Assembly (NCBI RefSeq): GCF_018320785.1
Contig: NC_054880.1
Span: forward strand, 267,001 to 331,000
Source: Cheilinus undulatus
Taxonomy: Eukaryota; Chordata; Actinopteri; Labriformes; Labridae
Length of the DNA: 64,000 nucleotides
Direction: 5' to 3'
Part shown: in pieces, positions 10,976 through 25,900 of the stretch
Numbering within the stretch: position 1 is the stretch's first letter
Layout of the letters: every line of letters begins with the position of its first letter
Notes under the pieces: generated by a model
What the model was told of the DNA's origin: nothing
The model's input: the letters and a program-made list of their open reading frames with translations, nothing else
The model's database searches: none
Made by a program: the position numbers and the translations under genes

Positions 10976-13900
10976 CTGAGGAGGAAGCAAAGCAGTGATG
11001 TCATCATGAGGTCACAGACATGCTGATGTCATCATCGGTTACAGAGAGGTCATGTGACCTGCAGTGTGGATGGGGGGATAGGGTGGGGGTGGCATCCTCC
11101 AGGATCCGTCGGTGTTTTTCATGTGAGAACGATCACATGCAAAATTGGACAGGAAGCTGTCAGCAGGGACCACACGCAACTTCCTGTGGGACAAGACAGG
11201 AAGTCACCACTGTGATGTCACATCCTGTAGGAAAAGCTTCACTTCCTGTGAAGTCTCTGACTGTAGGCGGGGTCTAATGTTACCTGTGGTAGGCAGGGTT
11301 AACATGGCGGTCTGAGCGGAGAGCTTGGCTGACGTAGAGGCGGAGGCTGCAGGGAAATGACAGCTCTGAGTCCAGGTCGTAGATCAGGGCACCAGACTGA
11401 GGACGGACCTGGAGCAGGATCACGTGGTAGTCCTAGAACAAATGATTGATGACATCATCAATGATGACATCAGTGACATTAAATCAACATCATCAATAAC
11501 ACAATGACTGTGTTAACATGGACTCAGTATCCCAGTTTCTTTCAGGTCTAAAGAATCCAGGTTTATCTTTGACCATGTAAACACAGAATCCTAGATAGGA
11601 TCAAAACCAGGATCAGGCTCATAGCAGGGACAGGAAGTCAACGCAGACACACTCAATGACGTCACGTTTAAAATGGGTCATTATCAAAGATGGTGGCTTA
11701 AGACGTGTGACTGACCCAGATCACTGGCTGATCCCCACGACCAGACTTCTGCTTCCACAGAGGAACCTGAGCGAGAACCGAGAACAGAGTAGAACATCAG
11801 GAAATACACAGAAGTTTTCTCAGGAGGTTCAAGAGAAGTTCGAGCTGACTAGTAAATCAGCTATCTGAAAAACATGGATCCCAGTCCTAACGTGTTCTTC
11901 TCCTGATGTGTTCTAGCCCTAACATGTTCTGGCCCTAATAAGTTCTGTCCCTAATATGTTCTAGCCCTGATTTCTTCTGGCCCTAGCGTGTTCTAGCCCC
12001 GATTTGTTGTAGCCCTAGCGTGTTCTGGCTCTAGTGTGTTCTAGCCCTGATTTTTTCTGGCCCTAGCGTGTTATAGCCCCGATTTGTTCTTGTCCTTATG
12101 TGTTCTAGCCCTGATTTATTCTGGCCCTAATGTGTTCTGGCCCTGATTTGTTCTGGCCCTGATTTGTTCTTGCCCTGATTTGTTCTAGCCCTAGCGTGTT
12201 CTGGCTCTAGTGTGTTCTAGCCCCGATTTGTTCTGGTCCTAATGTGTTCTAGCCCTGATTTGTTCTGGCCCTAGCGTGTTCTAGCCCTGATTTGTTCTGG
12301 CCCTAGCGTGTTCTGGCCCTAGCGTGTTCTGGCTCTAGTGTGTTCTAGCTCTGATTTGCTCTGGCCCCAGCGTGTTCTAGCCCTGATATGTTCTAGCCTT
12401 GATATGTTCTGGCCCTAATGTGTTCTAGCCCTGATTTGTTCTGGCCCTAATGTGTTCTAGCCCTGATTTGTTCTGGCCCTAACGTGTTCTAGCTCTGATT
12501 TGCTCTGGCCCCAGCGTGTTCTAGCCCTGATATGTTCTAGCCTTGATATGTTCTGGCCCTAATGTGTTCTAGCCCTGATTTGTTCTGGCCCTAATGTGTT
12601 CTAGCCCTGATTTGTTCTGGCCCTAACGTGTTCTAGCCCTGAGGTGTTCTAGCCCTGATTTTTTCTAGCCCTGATTTGTTCTAGCCCTGATGTGTTGTAG
12701 CCCTGACTTGTTCTGACCTTAACGTGTTCTTGCCCTGATTTGTTCTGACCCTAATGTGTTCTAGCTCTGATTTGCTCTGGCCCTAGCGTGTTCTAGCCCT
12801 GACTTGTTCTGGCCCTAATGTGTTCTAGCTCTGATTTGCTCTGGCCCTAGCGTGTTCTAGCCCTGACTTGTTCTGACCCGAATGTGTTCTTGCCCCGATT
12901 TGATCTGACCCTAACATGTTCTTGCCCTAATGTGTTCTAGCCCTGATATGTTCTAGCCATGATATGTTCTGGCCCTAATGTGTTCTAGCCCTGAGGTGTT
13001 CTAGCCCTGATTTTTTCTAGCCCTGATTTGTTCTGGCCCTAATGTGTTCTAGCTCTGATTTGCTCTGGCCCTAGCGTGTTCTGGCCCTAGCGTGTTCTAG
13101 CCCTGATTTGTTCTGACCTGAACGTGTTCTGGCCCTGATTTGTTCTGGCCCCAGCGTGTTCTAGCCCTGATATGTTCTAGCCTTGATATGTTCTGGCCCT
13201 AATGTGTTCTAGCCCTGATTTGTTCTGGCCCTAATGTGTTCTAGCCCTGATTTGTTCTGGCCCTAACGTGTTCTAGCCCTGAGGTGTTCTAGCCCTGATT
13301 TTTTCTAGCCCTGATTTGTTCTAGCCCTGATGTGTTCTAGCCCTGATGTGTTGTAGCCCTGACTTGTTCTGACCCTAACGTGTTCTTGCCCTGATTTGTT
13401 CTGGCCCTAACGTGTTCTAGCTCTGATTTGCTCTGGCCCTAGCGTGTTCTGGCCCTAGCGTGTTCTAGCCCTGATATTTTCTGGCCCTAGCATGTTCTAG
13501 CCCTGACTTGTTCTGACCCTAACATGTTCTGGCCCTAATGTGTTCTAGCCCTGATTTGTTCTGGCCCTAATGTGTTCTAGCCCTGATTTGTTCTGGCCCT
13601 AACGTGTTCTAGCCCTGAGGTATTCTAGCCCTGATTTTTTCTAGCCCTGATGTGTTCTAGCCCTGATGTGTTGTAGCCCTGACTTGTTCTGACCTTAACG
13701 TGTTCTTGCCCTGATTTGTTCTGGCCCTAATGTGTTCTAGCTCTGATTTGCTCTGGCCCTAGCGTGTTCTAGCCCTGACTTGTTCTGGCCCTAATGTGTT
13801 CTAGCTCTGATTTGCTCTGGCCCTAGCGTGTTCTAGCCCTGACTTGTTCTGACCCGAATGTGTTCTTGCCCCGATTTGATCTGACCCTAACATGTTCTTG

Positions 13901-16900
13901 CCCTAATGTGTTCTAGCCCTGATTTTTTCTAGCCCTGATATGTTCTGGCCCTAATGTGTTCTAGCCCTGACTTGTTCTGACCCTAACATGTTCTGGCCCT
14001 AATGTGTTCTAGCCTTGATTTTTTCTAGCCCTGATTTGTTCTAGCCCTGATATGTTCTAGCCTTGATATTTTCTGGCCCTAATGTGTTCTAGCCCTGATT
14101 TGTTATGGCCCTAATGTGTTCTAGCCCTGATTTGTTCTGGCCCTAACGTGTTCTAGCCCTGATTTGTTCTGGCCCTAATGTGTTCTAGCCCTGATTTGTT
14201 CTGGCCCTAACGTGTTCTAGCCCTGATTTGTTCTGGCCCTAGCGTGTTCTGGCTCTAGTGTGTTCTAGCTCTGATTTGCTCTGGCCCTAGCGTGTTCTGG
14301 CCCTAGCGTGTTCTAGCCCTGATTTGTTCTGACCTGAACGTGTTCTTGCCCTGATTTGTTCTGGCCCTCATGTGTTCTAGCTCTGATTTGCTCTGGCCCT
14401 AGCGTGTTCTGGCCCTAGGGTGTTCTAGCCCTGATATTTTCTGGCCCTAGCATGTTCTAGCCCTGACTTGTTCTGACCCTAACATGTTCTGGCCCTAATG
14501 TGTTCTAGCCCTGATTTTTTCTAGCCCTGATTTGTTCTAGCCCTGATATGTTCTAGCCTTGATATGTTCTGGCCCTAATGTGTTCTAGCCCTGATTTGTT
14601 CTGGCCCTAATGTGTTCTAGCCCTGATTTGTTCTGGCCCTAACGTGTTCTAGCCCCGAGGTATTCTAGCCCTGATTTTTTCTAGCCCTGATTTGTTCTAG
14701 CCCTGATGTGTTGTAGCCCTGACTTGTTCTGACCTTAACGTGTTCTTGCCCTGATTTGTTCTGACCCTAATGTGTTCTAGCTCTGATTTGCTCTGGCCCT
14801 AGCGTGTTCTAACCCTGACTTGTTCTGGCCCTAATGTGTTCTAGCTCTGATTTGCTCTGGCCCTAGCGAGTTCTAGCCCTGATGTGTTGTAGCCCTGATT
14901 TCTTCTGGCCCTAGCGTGTTCTAGCCCTGACTTGTTCTGACCCGAACGTGTTCTTGCCCTAATGTGTTCTAGCCCTGATTTTTTCTAGCCCTGATATGTT
15001 CTGGCCCTAATGTGTTCTAGCCCTGATTTTTTCTAGCCCTGATTTGTTCTGGCCCTAATGTGTTCTAGCCTGACTTGTTCTGACCCTAACATGTTCTGGC
15101 CCTAATGTGTTCTAGCCCTGATTTTTTCCAGCCCTGAGTTGTTCTAGCCCTGATATGTTCTAGCCATGATATGTTCTGGCCCTAATGTGTTCTAGCCCTG
15201 AGGTGTTCTAGCCCTGATTTTTTCTAGCCCTGATTTGTTCTGGCCCTAATGTGTTCTAGCTCTGATTTGCTCTGGGCCTAGCGTGTTCTGGCCCTAGCGT
15301 GTTCTAGCCCTGATTTGTTCTGACCTGAACGTGTTCTGGCCCTGATTTGTTCTGGCCCCAGCGTGTTCTAGCCCTGATATGTTCTAGCCTTGATATGTTC
15401 TGGCCCTAATGTGTTCTAGCCCTGATTTGTTCTGGCCCTAATGTGTTCTAGCCCTGATTTGTTCTGGCCCTAACGTGTTCTAGCCCTGAGGTGTTCTAGC
15501 CCTGATTTTTTCTAGCCCTGATTTGTTCTAGCCCTGATGTGTTCTAGCCCTGATGTGTTGTAGCCCTGACTTGTTCTGACCCTAACGTGTTCTTGCCCTG
15601 ATTTGTTCTGGCCCTAATGTGTTCTAGCTCTGATTTGCTCTGGCCCTAGCGTGTTCTAGCCCTGACTTGTTCTGGCCCTAATGTGTTCTAGCTCTGATTT
15701 GCTCTGGCCCTAGCGTGTTCTAGCCCTGATGTGTTCTAGCCCTGATTTCTTCTGGCCCTAGCGTGTTCTAGCCCCGACTTGTTCTGACCCGAACGTGTTC
15801 TTGCCCCGATTTGATCTGACCCTAACATGTTCTAGCCCTTATTTTCTCTAGCCCTGATATGTTCTGGACCTAATGTGTTCTAGCCCTGATATGTTCTGGC
15901 CCTAATGTGTTCTAGCTCTGATTTGTTCTTGCCCTAATGTGTATTAGCTCTGATTTGTTCTGGCCCTAATGTGTTCTAGCTCTGATTTGTTCTGGCCCTA
16001 ATGTGTTCTAGCTCTGATTTGTTCTAGCCCTGATATGTTCTGGCCCTAATGTGTTCTAGCTCTGATTTGTTCTAGCCCTAATGTGTTCTAGCCCTGATTT
16101 GTTCTGGCCCTAACGTGTTCTAGCCCTGATGTGTTGTAGCCCTGACTTGTTCTGACCCTAACGTGTTCTGGCCCTGATTTGTTCTGGCCCCAGCGTGTTC
16201 TAGCCCTGATATGTTCTAGCCTTGATATGTTCTGGCCCTAATGTGTTCTAGCCCTGATTTGTTCTGGCCCTAATGTGTTCTAGCCCTGATTTGTTCTGGC
16301 CCTAACGTGTTCTAGCCCTGAGGTGTTCTAGCCCTGATTTTTTCTAGCCCTGATTTGTTCTAGCCCTGATTTGTTCTAGCCCTAATGTGTTCTAGCTCTG
16401 ATTTGTTCTGGCCCTCATGTGTTCTAGCTATGATTTGCTCTGGCCCTAACATGTTCTTGCCCTGATTTGTTCTGGCCCTAATGTGTTCTAGCTCTGATTT
16501 GTTCTGGCCCTAATGTGTTCTAGCTCTGATTTGTTCTGGCCCTAATGTGTTCTAGCTCTGATTTGTTCTGGCCCTAATGTGTTCTAGCTCTGATTTGCTC
16601 TGGCCCTAGCGTGTTCTAGCCCTGACTTGTTCTGGCCCTAATGTGTTCTAGCTCTGATTTGTTCTGGCCCTAACATGTTCTAGCTCTGATTTGTTCTGGC
16701 CCTAATGTGTTCTAGCTCTGATTTGCTCTAGCCCTAATGTGTTCTAGCTCTGATTTGCTCTGGCCCTAACATGTTCTAGCTCTGATTTGTTCTGGCCCTA
16801 ATGTGTTCTAGCTCTGATTTGCTCTGGCCCTAGCGTGTTCTAGCCCTGACTTGTTCTGGCCCTAATGTGTTCTAGCTCTGATTTGCTCTGGCCCTAACAT

Positions 16901-19900
16901 GTTCTTGCCCTGATTTGTTCTGGCCCTCATGTGTTCTAGCTCTGATTTGCTCTGGCCCTAGCGTGTTCTAGCCCTGACTTGTTCTGGCCCTAATGTGTTC
17001 TTGCCCTGATTTGTTCTGGCCCTAATGTGTTCTAGCTCTGATTTGTTCTAGCCCTGATTTGTTCTAGCCCTAATGTGTTCTAGCTCTGATTTGTTCTAGC
17101 CCTGATTTGTTCTGGCCCTAATGTGTTCTAGCTCCGATTTGTTCTAGCCCTGATTTGTTCTGGCCCTAATGTGTTCTAGCTCTGATTTGTTCTAGCCCTG
17201 ATTTGTTCTGGCCCTAATGTGTTCTAGCTCTGATTTGTTCTAGCCCTGATTTGTTCTAGCCCTAATGTGTTCTAGCTCTGATTTGTTCTAGCCCTGATTT
17301 GTTCTGGCCCTAATGTGTTCTAGCTCTGATTTGCTCTCGCCCTAGCGTGTTCCAGCCCTTACTTGTTCTGACCCGAACGTGTTCTTGCCCCGATTTGAAC
17401 TGCCCCTAACATGTTCTTGCCCTGATTTGTTCTGGCCCTAACGTGTTCTAGCCCTGACATGTTGTAGCCCTGATTTGTTCCAGCCTTGATGTGGTCCAGC
17501 CCTGTTTTGTTCCAGTCCTCATATTCTTTAGCTAATTTAATCTGTCCCAGTCCTAACATGTTCTAGCCCTGACTTGTTCCAGCATTCTTATCCCCATGTT
17601 CTGATCGTTCTCACCATCCGGTTCTCATTAGAGATGAAGACCACAAACAGTTCCTGTAGTGGAGCGGTTCCCTCTGTCCTCACATACTCACAGAGCTTCC
17701 AGACGTTCTCTTCACTGTGGAACAAGAACAGCAGAACCAGCTGTTAGTGTCAAGAACCTGCCTACAGCAGAACTGGCACATTTTCATTTAACTGCAACTC
17801 TGATCCACACTCTATCTCCAACAGGAAATCCGCCATTTTGAATAAATTAGTGAAAATTGGGGTATTTTTGCCCTGTTCCAGGGGTCATATCTGGATTAAC
17901 TCCTCTGAGGGATTTCGTCTGATCGACTTGTACTTCAGCGCAGAGCTACATGAGACATGGCTGATGAAAATTTATTTGGGGTTTTCTCATTAGTCGAAAG
18001 GTGTGGCCATGGCGAGCCCTCAAATTTACATATGATTGTGGTAAACAGGAAGTAGTTAATAACTCAGCCTTGCATTGTCCGATTGGACTCATATTGATCT
18101 GGTATATTGACGGTCATGGCCTGCACCCATTCTTATGGTCAGATTTTTTACAGATCAAAGTGCCACCTAGTGGTGACAGGAAATGTCAAGTTTTATAGTG
18201 CAAGCTACAGTTTAAAAATTATCCAAGATATCCACTTCAAATTTGTGTCAGGAAGGACTAAAGAAGTGGATTTGGCTTTGTAAAAAAAATAAAATTGACT
18301 TTTCGTCAGAGGGTGTGGCCTCAGCGGAGCGACAAAGTCAAGAGTCGCCATTTTGTCTCGCCAAAAATTTTATAACAGCCATAACTCTAGTATACATGGT
18401 CATATCTGAGACAGATTTCATTGCTTGATAACAGTCCAGGCCAGAACACATCCATGCTGGAAATTTTGAAAAACTGTACAGCGCCACCCTCTGGCAACAG
18501 AAAGTCACTACTTCTGAATTTCACATCGCAGTACCTACATGGTTGGGCAGATCATTCTGAAAATTCACTCTGGCTGTTCCCAAGGAGTTGGCCTTACATA
18601 TATATAATAGTCAAACATCTACGTTAAAAGGCGGGGCCATGGAGAATTTTTTTCTTCCCCATGAAAAGGAAGTAGAATTATTCTAGGCTTACAAAACTTA
18701 TGAAGCCATCAAACTTGGCAGAAAAATACCAAATTAGGAAATGAGAAGATTGATAGGATGATTGTTAGTGGGCGTGGCTATTTGGCTCAGTGGCGCCCCT
18801 ACAATATTTCAAAAATCAGCCCCTGCAGTTGATATTACCTAGGTGTTTGAAAATGCTTCTGCATTTCTGTCATCTCAGGATCTCTTGGACCCAAATTGTA
18901 AAACAAAAGCAAGTCTATTTTTGTCATTTTCCATGTTGAAATGTTCAAAACTCTGTCCTCTCTTAATGGAACTGAAACTAAGGCTTTGCTGCCATCTTTT
19001 GGTGATACACAGCATTGCACTATATTTAAGGACAGGGTCCAAACAGCAAACAACACATTACAAAGTATACTTCTGTCTATCCATGAATATAAGGTCAATT
19101 GCCAAAATGAGATAAGATATAAAAGCACTGAATAAACAAATAATAATAATAATAATAATAATAATACATTTTATTTATAGAGCGCTTTTCAAGAACTCAA
19201 AGACACTGTACAAAAATAATAAAATGCATTGCAAAGAAGCCAAGAACAGGACAGTGACATGATCAAGCAAACAAGCAAACAAACAGACAAACATGCAGAC
19301 AAAGTGACGAGACAACAACAACAGAGTCAAACATTGAAAGCCATTTTAAAGAGGTGAGTTTTGAGCAGTGATTTGAATGTAGATGAGTCCTTACAGTCTT
19401 GGATGTGTTTAAGGAGTGAGTTCCAGAGGGAGGGGGCGGCTATGGAGAAGGCTCTGTCCCCCCAGGTTCGGTGCTTGGTTCTTGTTGGTGGAGAGAGGAG
19501 ATTGAGATTTGATGAGCGGAGATTACGGGAGGGGGTGTGATGGTGCAGGAGGTCAGTAAGGTAAGGAGAGGCCTTATGGTTTAGGGCTTTGTGGGTGAGG
19601 AGGAGGATTTTAAATTTGATGCGGTAGGGAACAGGGAGCCAGTGGAGGTTTTGAAGGATGGGGGTGATGTGGTCATGGGAGCGGGTGTGTGTTAGGAGGC
19701 GTGCTGCAGAGTTCTGGATGTATTGAAGTTTATTGAGGACTGTAGAGGATGTGCCATAGAGGATGCTGTTGCAGTAATCTAGTCTGGATGTGATGAAGGC
19801 GTGGATGAGGATTTCGGCTGCAGGGAAGGAGAGTAGTGGACGGATGCGGGCTATGTTTTTCAAGTGGAAGAAGGGCGTTTTTTGGGTGACGTGTTGATCA

Positions 19901-22900
19901 AAAGAGAGGTGACTGTCAAAAATGATACCAAGATTGCGGGTGTGAGGGGAGGTGGACAGGGTGAAGGGTCTCAATTTGGAGGCTGAAGTTATGGATGGAT
20001 TTGGTGAGGGATTTGGGGCCAATGATCATAAGTTCAGATTTATTGTAGTTAAGAGAGAGGAAATTGTTGTTCAACCATGTTTTTATGTCAGAGAGGCAGT
20101 TGGTTAGTGTGGAGTGTGTGTCTGGGGTGATGGAGGTGGTGGAGATATATAATTGGATATCATCGGCATAACAGTGAAAGTTGAGTCCATGGTGGCGGAT
20201 GATATGACCAAGGGGGAGCAGATAGATTGTGAAAAGGAGGAGTCCAAGCACCGAACCTTGGGGGATGCCTTGTGTCAGGGGAGCAGTGGAGGAGGAGCAG
20301 TTATTGATGTGGATGAATTGTTGTCTGTCCGTGAGATAAGATTTAATCCAGGAGAGTGCTGTGCCAGTGATGTTAAGTGAATGTTCCAGACGGGAAAGCA
20401 GGATGGAGTTGTTGATGGTGTCGAATGCAGCTGAGAGGTCCAGGAGGATGAGGAGGTTAACGTGGCCGGAGTCTGATGAGAGAAGGAGGTCACTGGTAAC
20501 TTTCAGTAGCGCTGTTTCGGTGCTGTGTTGGGGTCGGAAGCCGGATTGGAAAGGTTCATAGAGGTTGTTATGGGAGAGGTGGGACTTGAGTTGTGTGGCA
20601 ATGACGCATTCCAGGATTTTTGGCAGAAATGGGAGGTTGGAGATGTGCTGGAAGTTAGACATGTGATCAGGGTTGAGTCCAGGTTTTTTTGAGGATGGGG
20701 GTAACAGCTGCAAGTTTTAGGGATTGGAGAACAGTACCGGTGTGGAGAGAGGAGTTGAAACATGATTAGAAATTAAAGCAGACAGGGCAGAGAGGGAGAT
20801 TGTGTTAATGTTTCTGGAGGAAATAGTACGTTTTTGTCTTGGGGTGGGGATGGGAAGGTCAATGTCCATTATAACTGCTAGGTGGTCAGAGATGTGGAGG
20901 TTGAGACTAGAGAGATTATGGATGGTGAGGGCGGTGATGCAAACTAAGTCCAGTATGTGGCTGTGGGTGGGGAAGTTGACGTGCTGTGTGAAATTGAGGC
21001 AGTGTAATAAGTCAAGAAGGTCCTTGGCGGGTTTGGAGAGTGGGTTGTCAATATGGAAATTAAAATCCCCAAGGGGGAGAACAGAGGATGAAGTGGAGCA
21101 TAATTGCGTCAGGAGGTCTGGAAATTCTGTGAAAAAGCTGGGGTTTGGCTTGGGGGGGTGATAAATGATAGCAGTAACAAGGGGTGTGGGACCGGGGAGG
21201 TTAAGGGCAAGGTGTTCAAAAGAGAGGAAAACAGGGGTTGAGATGGCAGTAATTTTGAAGTCCTTCCTTTATACAGCAGCAACACCACCCCCCGCCCATT
21301 GGGACGGGGTTTGTCAGTGTAGGTGTATCCTGAGGGAGTGGTCTGGTTCAGTGAGAGGTAGTCCATGGGTTGATGCCAGGTTTCAGTAAGACAGAGAAAG
21401 TCCAGGTTATTGTCAGTGATGAAATCATGAAGGAGGAGACTTTTATTGTTTAATGAGCGAGTGTTGAATAAAGATAGTTTTAGATGATTTTGAAGGCTAT
21501 TATGGTGTGCAGCATGGGGGGGGGGGCATTGGCAGATGGGAAATAATTAACAGGTTGGATGAATTGACTGGATTTCTTGTGATTCTTTTGCTCGTTACAC
21601 GTCTGCTTGAAAAGATGGTCTCTATTGGAAATGTGAGCTGTGAGTTTGATGGTGATGTAGGTGGCCACAAGAGGGAGCTATTGTTCCATGAGATTACTGG
21701 GGAGGAGAAGGAGCTGAACGGCGGACAGTTGGGAGGGCTGGTGGGGGAGGCAGTTGGCTGTTGAGGTGGAGCTGGTGAGTGAGTGGCAGTAGTTTTGGAC
21801 AGTCAGTGAGGGGGTGCGAACTGTATGGAGAGTTGAATGTTGGTGGTGAGTAACTGGGAGCCAGCTTTGTTTGGGTGAAGTCCATCTGATTTGAAAAGAG
21901 AGTTTTTATTCCAAAGAAGATCAAAGTTTGGGATAAATGACAGATCGTTGGTCCTGCAGGCGGCCTGAAGCCAGTGGTGAAGATAAAGAACTCTACTGAA
22001 ACGGGCGGCGTTGTAGAGAGGTGCAGTAGGACCGGAGATGAAGATGGATTTGCCAGTTTGTTTTAGGAAGTGGAAAAGTTCAGTGAAGTGGGATTTTGTC
22101 ATTTCGGACTGTTGGTGGGAGGTGTCATTGGTGCCTGCGTGAACGATGAGGCGGGTGATGGAGGAGGGGAGAGAAGGGAGAATGTTCCGGAGTTTTTCCA
22201 GGATGACTGGGACTGTTGCACCAGGCAAGCAGAGAGTAGTGACGTTAAAAAACCTGACATTTCTGATTATGGAGTCACCAATTAGCAGAGTGGGGGGTTC
22301 AAAGAGTGGACGAGGACATGAAGGCTGCGTGTTGTCAGGAGAGGGGTGTGTGTGCCCTTGGGGGGGGGGGGTCTCGGCAGGTAGACGCAGTTCCAGAGGA
22401 AGCTGGGGGCGAGGGAGACCACCAGAGCGTCTGTTAACGGCTTCCAATAGCAGTCTACGGCGGTGAGAGGAGGCAAGCTTCTCTTGATGTTGGCTCCGCT
22501 GTTCTGTCGACCGGGAAGCCGTGTGGTCAACAGCTGCAGCGTCGGCGGGAGCCAGGGATCCCGCGGTGGGTGAAGAGGAGTCCATAGGGAGCGACGAGGA
22601 TGAGGCAGGACCAGCTGCTGGTGCGGAAGAGGCAGCGACAGTTGAGGAGGAAGATGCAGTAGTAGCAGGGACAGGAGGAGAGGAATCGGCGACGGCACAG
22701 GCAGCATCCGATGCACAGTGTGCAGGCCCGGGGGGGACAGCTTCCGGAGTGACCGAGAGCTCGGCCAGAGTCCGAGCCGGGCATGCCAGCCCCGCCTGAG
22801 CCGTTAGGAGCCTCGTCCTGCAGCGCTGCAAAGTGGTTGCTGAGGAGGAGCGGTGGGGGAGAACGCGGCCGTTTGCAGCTACCTTTTCTCCCTCGGACCG

Positions 22901-25900
22901 TCACCTCCGTCCAGGACTCCCAGGGATTAGGAGTGGAGCAGGAGGATGGATGAAGGCGCATAGGGTCCCAGAGCAGTGTGTCTGATATTTCCGAATGAAT
23001 TGCCAGCATCCTCTTCGACTCTGAAGCTGCCATGTCGATATAACTGGAAAGTAGGGTGTCCTTCTTCTGGAGCTCCTCTGAAAGCCGCTGAATGTCCTCT
23101 TTAAGGTTGGTAACCTCTTTTTACGGTCAGTTCAACAGGTTAGGTCTGATGCTAAAAATAGCTAGTCGGAGCTAGCAGCTGTTGACTTTAGGGTCCGTAG
23201 TCCATCGTGTGGGCTTAGTATAAGCAGGTGAGGAACAATGCCGATTTACACGCTGTGACAGAATTAGTAAAGTGAAGGAGAGTTAACTACTGTAATATAG
23301 AGTTAACTACTGTAATACAGAGTTAACTACCGTAATATAGAGTTAACTACCGTAATATAGAGTTAACTACCGTAATATAGAGTTAACTACTGTAATATAG
23401 AGTTAACTACTGTAATACAGAGTTAACTACCGTAATATAGAGTTAACTACCGTAATATAGAGTTAACTACTGTAATATAGAGTTAACAACTGTAATATAG
23501 AGTTAACTACTGTAAAATAGAGTTAACTACCGTAATATAGAGTTAACTACCGTAATATAAAGTTAACTACTGTAATATAGAGTTAACTACCATAATATAG
23601 AGTTAACTACTGTAATATAGAGTTAACTACTGTAATATAGAGTTAACTACCGTAATATAGAGTTAACTACCGTAATATAGAGTTAACTACCGTAAAATAG
23701 AGTTAACTACCGTAACATAGAGTTAACTACCGTAATATAGAGTTAACTACTGTAATATAGAGTTAACTACCATAATATAGAGTTAACTACCGTACTATAG
23801 AGTTAACTACTGTAATATAGAGTTAACTACCATAATATAGAGTTAACTACCGTAATATAGAGTTAACTACCGTAATATAGAGTTAACTACCGTAATATAG
23901 AGTTAACTACTGTAATATAGAGTTAACTACCATAATATAGAGTTAACTACTGTAATATAGAGTTAACTACTGTAATACAGAGTTAACTACCGTAATATAG
24001 AGTTAACTACCGTAATATAAAGTTAACTACCGTAATATAGAGTTAACTACTGTAATATAGAGTTAACTACTGTAATACAGAGTTAACTACCGTAATATAG
24101 AGTTAACTACCGTAATATAAAGTTAACTACCATAATATAGAGTTAACTACTGTAATATAGAGTTAACTACTGTAAAATAGAGTTAACTACTGTAATATAG
24201 AGTTAACTACTGTAATATAGAGTTAACTACTGTAATATAGAGTTAACTACTGTAATATAAGGTTAACTACTGTAATATAGAGTTAACTAATGTAATATAG
24301 AGTTAACTACTGTAATATAGAGTTAATAACCGATAAAGTTAACTTTTGTAATATAGAGTTAACTACTGTAATATAGAGTTAATTACTGTTATATAGAGTT
24401 AACTACCGTAATATAGAGTTAACTACTGAAATATAGAGTTTACTACTGTAATATAGAGTTAACTACTGTAATATTAGGTTAACTACTGTAATATGGAGTT
24501 AACTACCATAATATAGAGTTAACTACCGTAATATAGAGTTAACTACCGTAATATAGAGTTAACTACTGTAATATAGAGTTAACTACCATAATATAGAGTT
24601 AACTACTGTAATATAAAGTTAACTACCGTAATATAGAGTTAACTACTGTAATATAGAGTTAACTACTGTAATACAGAGTTAACTACCGTAATATAGAGTT
24701 AACTACCGTAATATAAAGTTAACTACCGTAATATAGAGTTAACTACTGTAATATAGAGTTAACTACTGTAAAATAGAGTTAACTACTGTAAAATAGAGTT
24801 AACTACTGTAATATAGAGTTAACTACTGTAAAATAAAGTTAACTACCGTAATATAGAGTTAACTACTGTAATATAGAGTTAACTACTGTAAAATAGAGTT
24901 AACTACCGTAATATAGAGTTAACTACCGTAATATAATGTTAACTACTATAATATAGAGTTAACTACCATAATATAGAGTTAACTACTGTAATATAGAGTT
25001 AACTACTGTAATATAGAGTTAACTACCGTAATATAGAGTTAATAACCGATAAAGTTAACAACTGTAATATAGAGTTAACTACTGTAATATAGAGTTAACT
25101 ACTGTAATATAGAGTTAACTACCATAATATAGAGTTAACTACCGTACTATAGAGTTAACTACTGTAATATAGAGTTAACTACCATAATATAGAGTTAACT
25201 ACCGTAATATAGAGTTAACTACCGTAATATAGAGTTAACTACCGTAATATAGAGTTAACTACCGTAATATAGAGTTAACTACTGTAATATAGAGTTAACT
25301 ACCATAATATAGAGTTAACTACCGTAATATAGAGTTAACTACTGTAATACAGAGTTAACTACCGTAATATAGAGTTAACTACCGTAATATAAAGTTAACT
25401 ACCGTAATATAGAGTTAACTACTGTAATATAGAGTTAACTACTGTAATACAGAGTTAACTACCGTAATATAGAGTTAACTACCGTAATATAAAGTTAACT
25501 ACCATAATATAGAGTTAACTACTGTAATATAGAGTTAACTACTGTAAAATAGAGTTAACTACTGTAATATAGAGTTAACTACTGTAATATAGAGTTAACT
25601 ACTGTAATATAGAGTTAACTACTGTAATATAAGGTTAACTACTGTAATATAGAGTTAACTAATGTAATATAGAGTTAACTACTGTAATATAGAGTTAATA
25701 ACCGATAAAGTTAACTTTTGTAATATAGAGTGAACTACTGTAATATAGAGTTAATTACTGTTATATAGAGTTAACTACCGTAATATAGAGTTAACTACTG
25801 AAATATAGAGTTTACTACTGTAATATAGAGTTAACTACTGTAATATTAGGTTAACTACTGTAATATGGAGTTAACTACCATAATATAGAGTTAACTACCG

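Larger units (their letters stand above)
19137..23140 (-). mobile_element. Near full-length LINE-2-type non-LTR retrotransposon, broken
   Basis: About 4 kb on the minus strand within ntaq1 intron 1. From 5' to 3' it has an ORF1-like region with an esterase domain (22831-21803), endonuclease remnants (around 21366-21109), reverse transcriptase (20713-19916) and a C-terminal domain (20022-19327). A 3' tail follows, reading GAAAAGCGCTCTATAAATAA on the sense strand and ending in an ATT microsatellite (19141-19168). Frame changes near 22830, between ORF1 and the endonuclease, and near 20000 show it is dead. Esterase-bearing ORF1 proteins are a known feature of the CR1/L2 group. The 20-bp satellite begins about 130 bp upstream of its 5' end. 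Confidence 0.85.
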
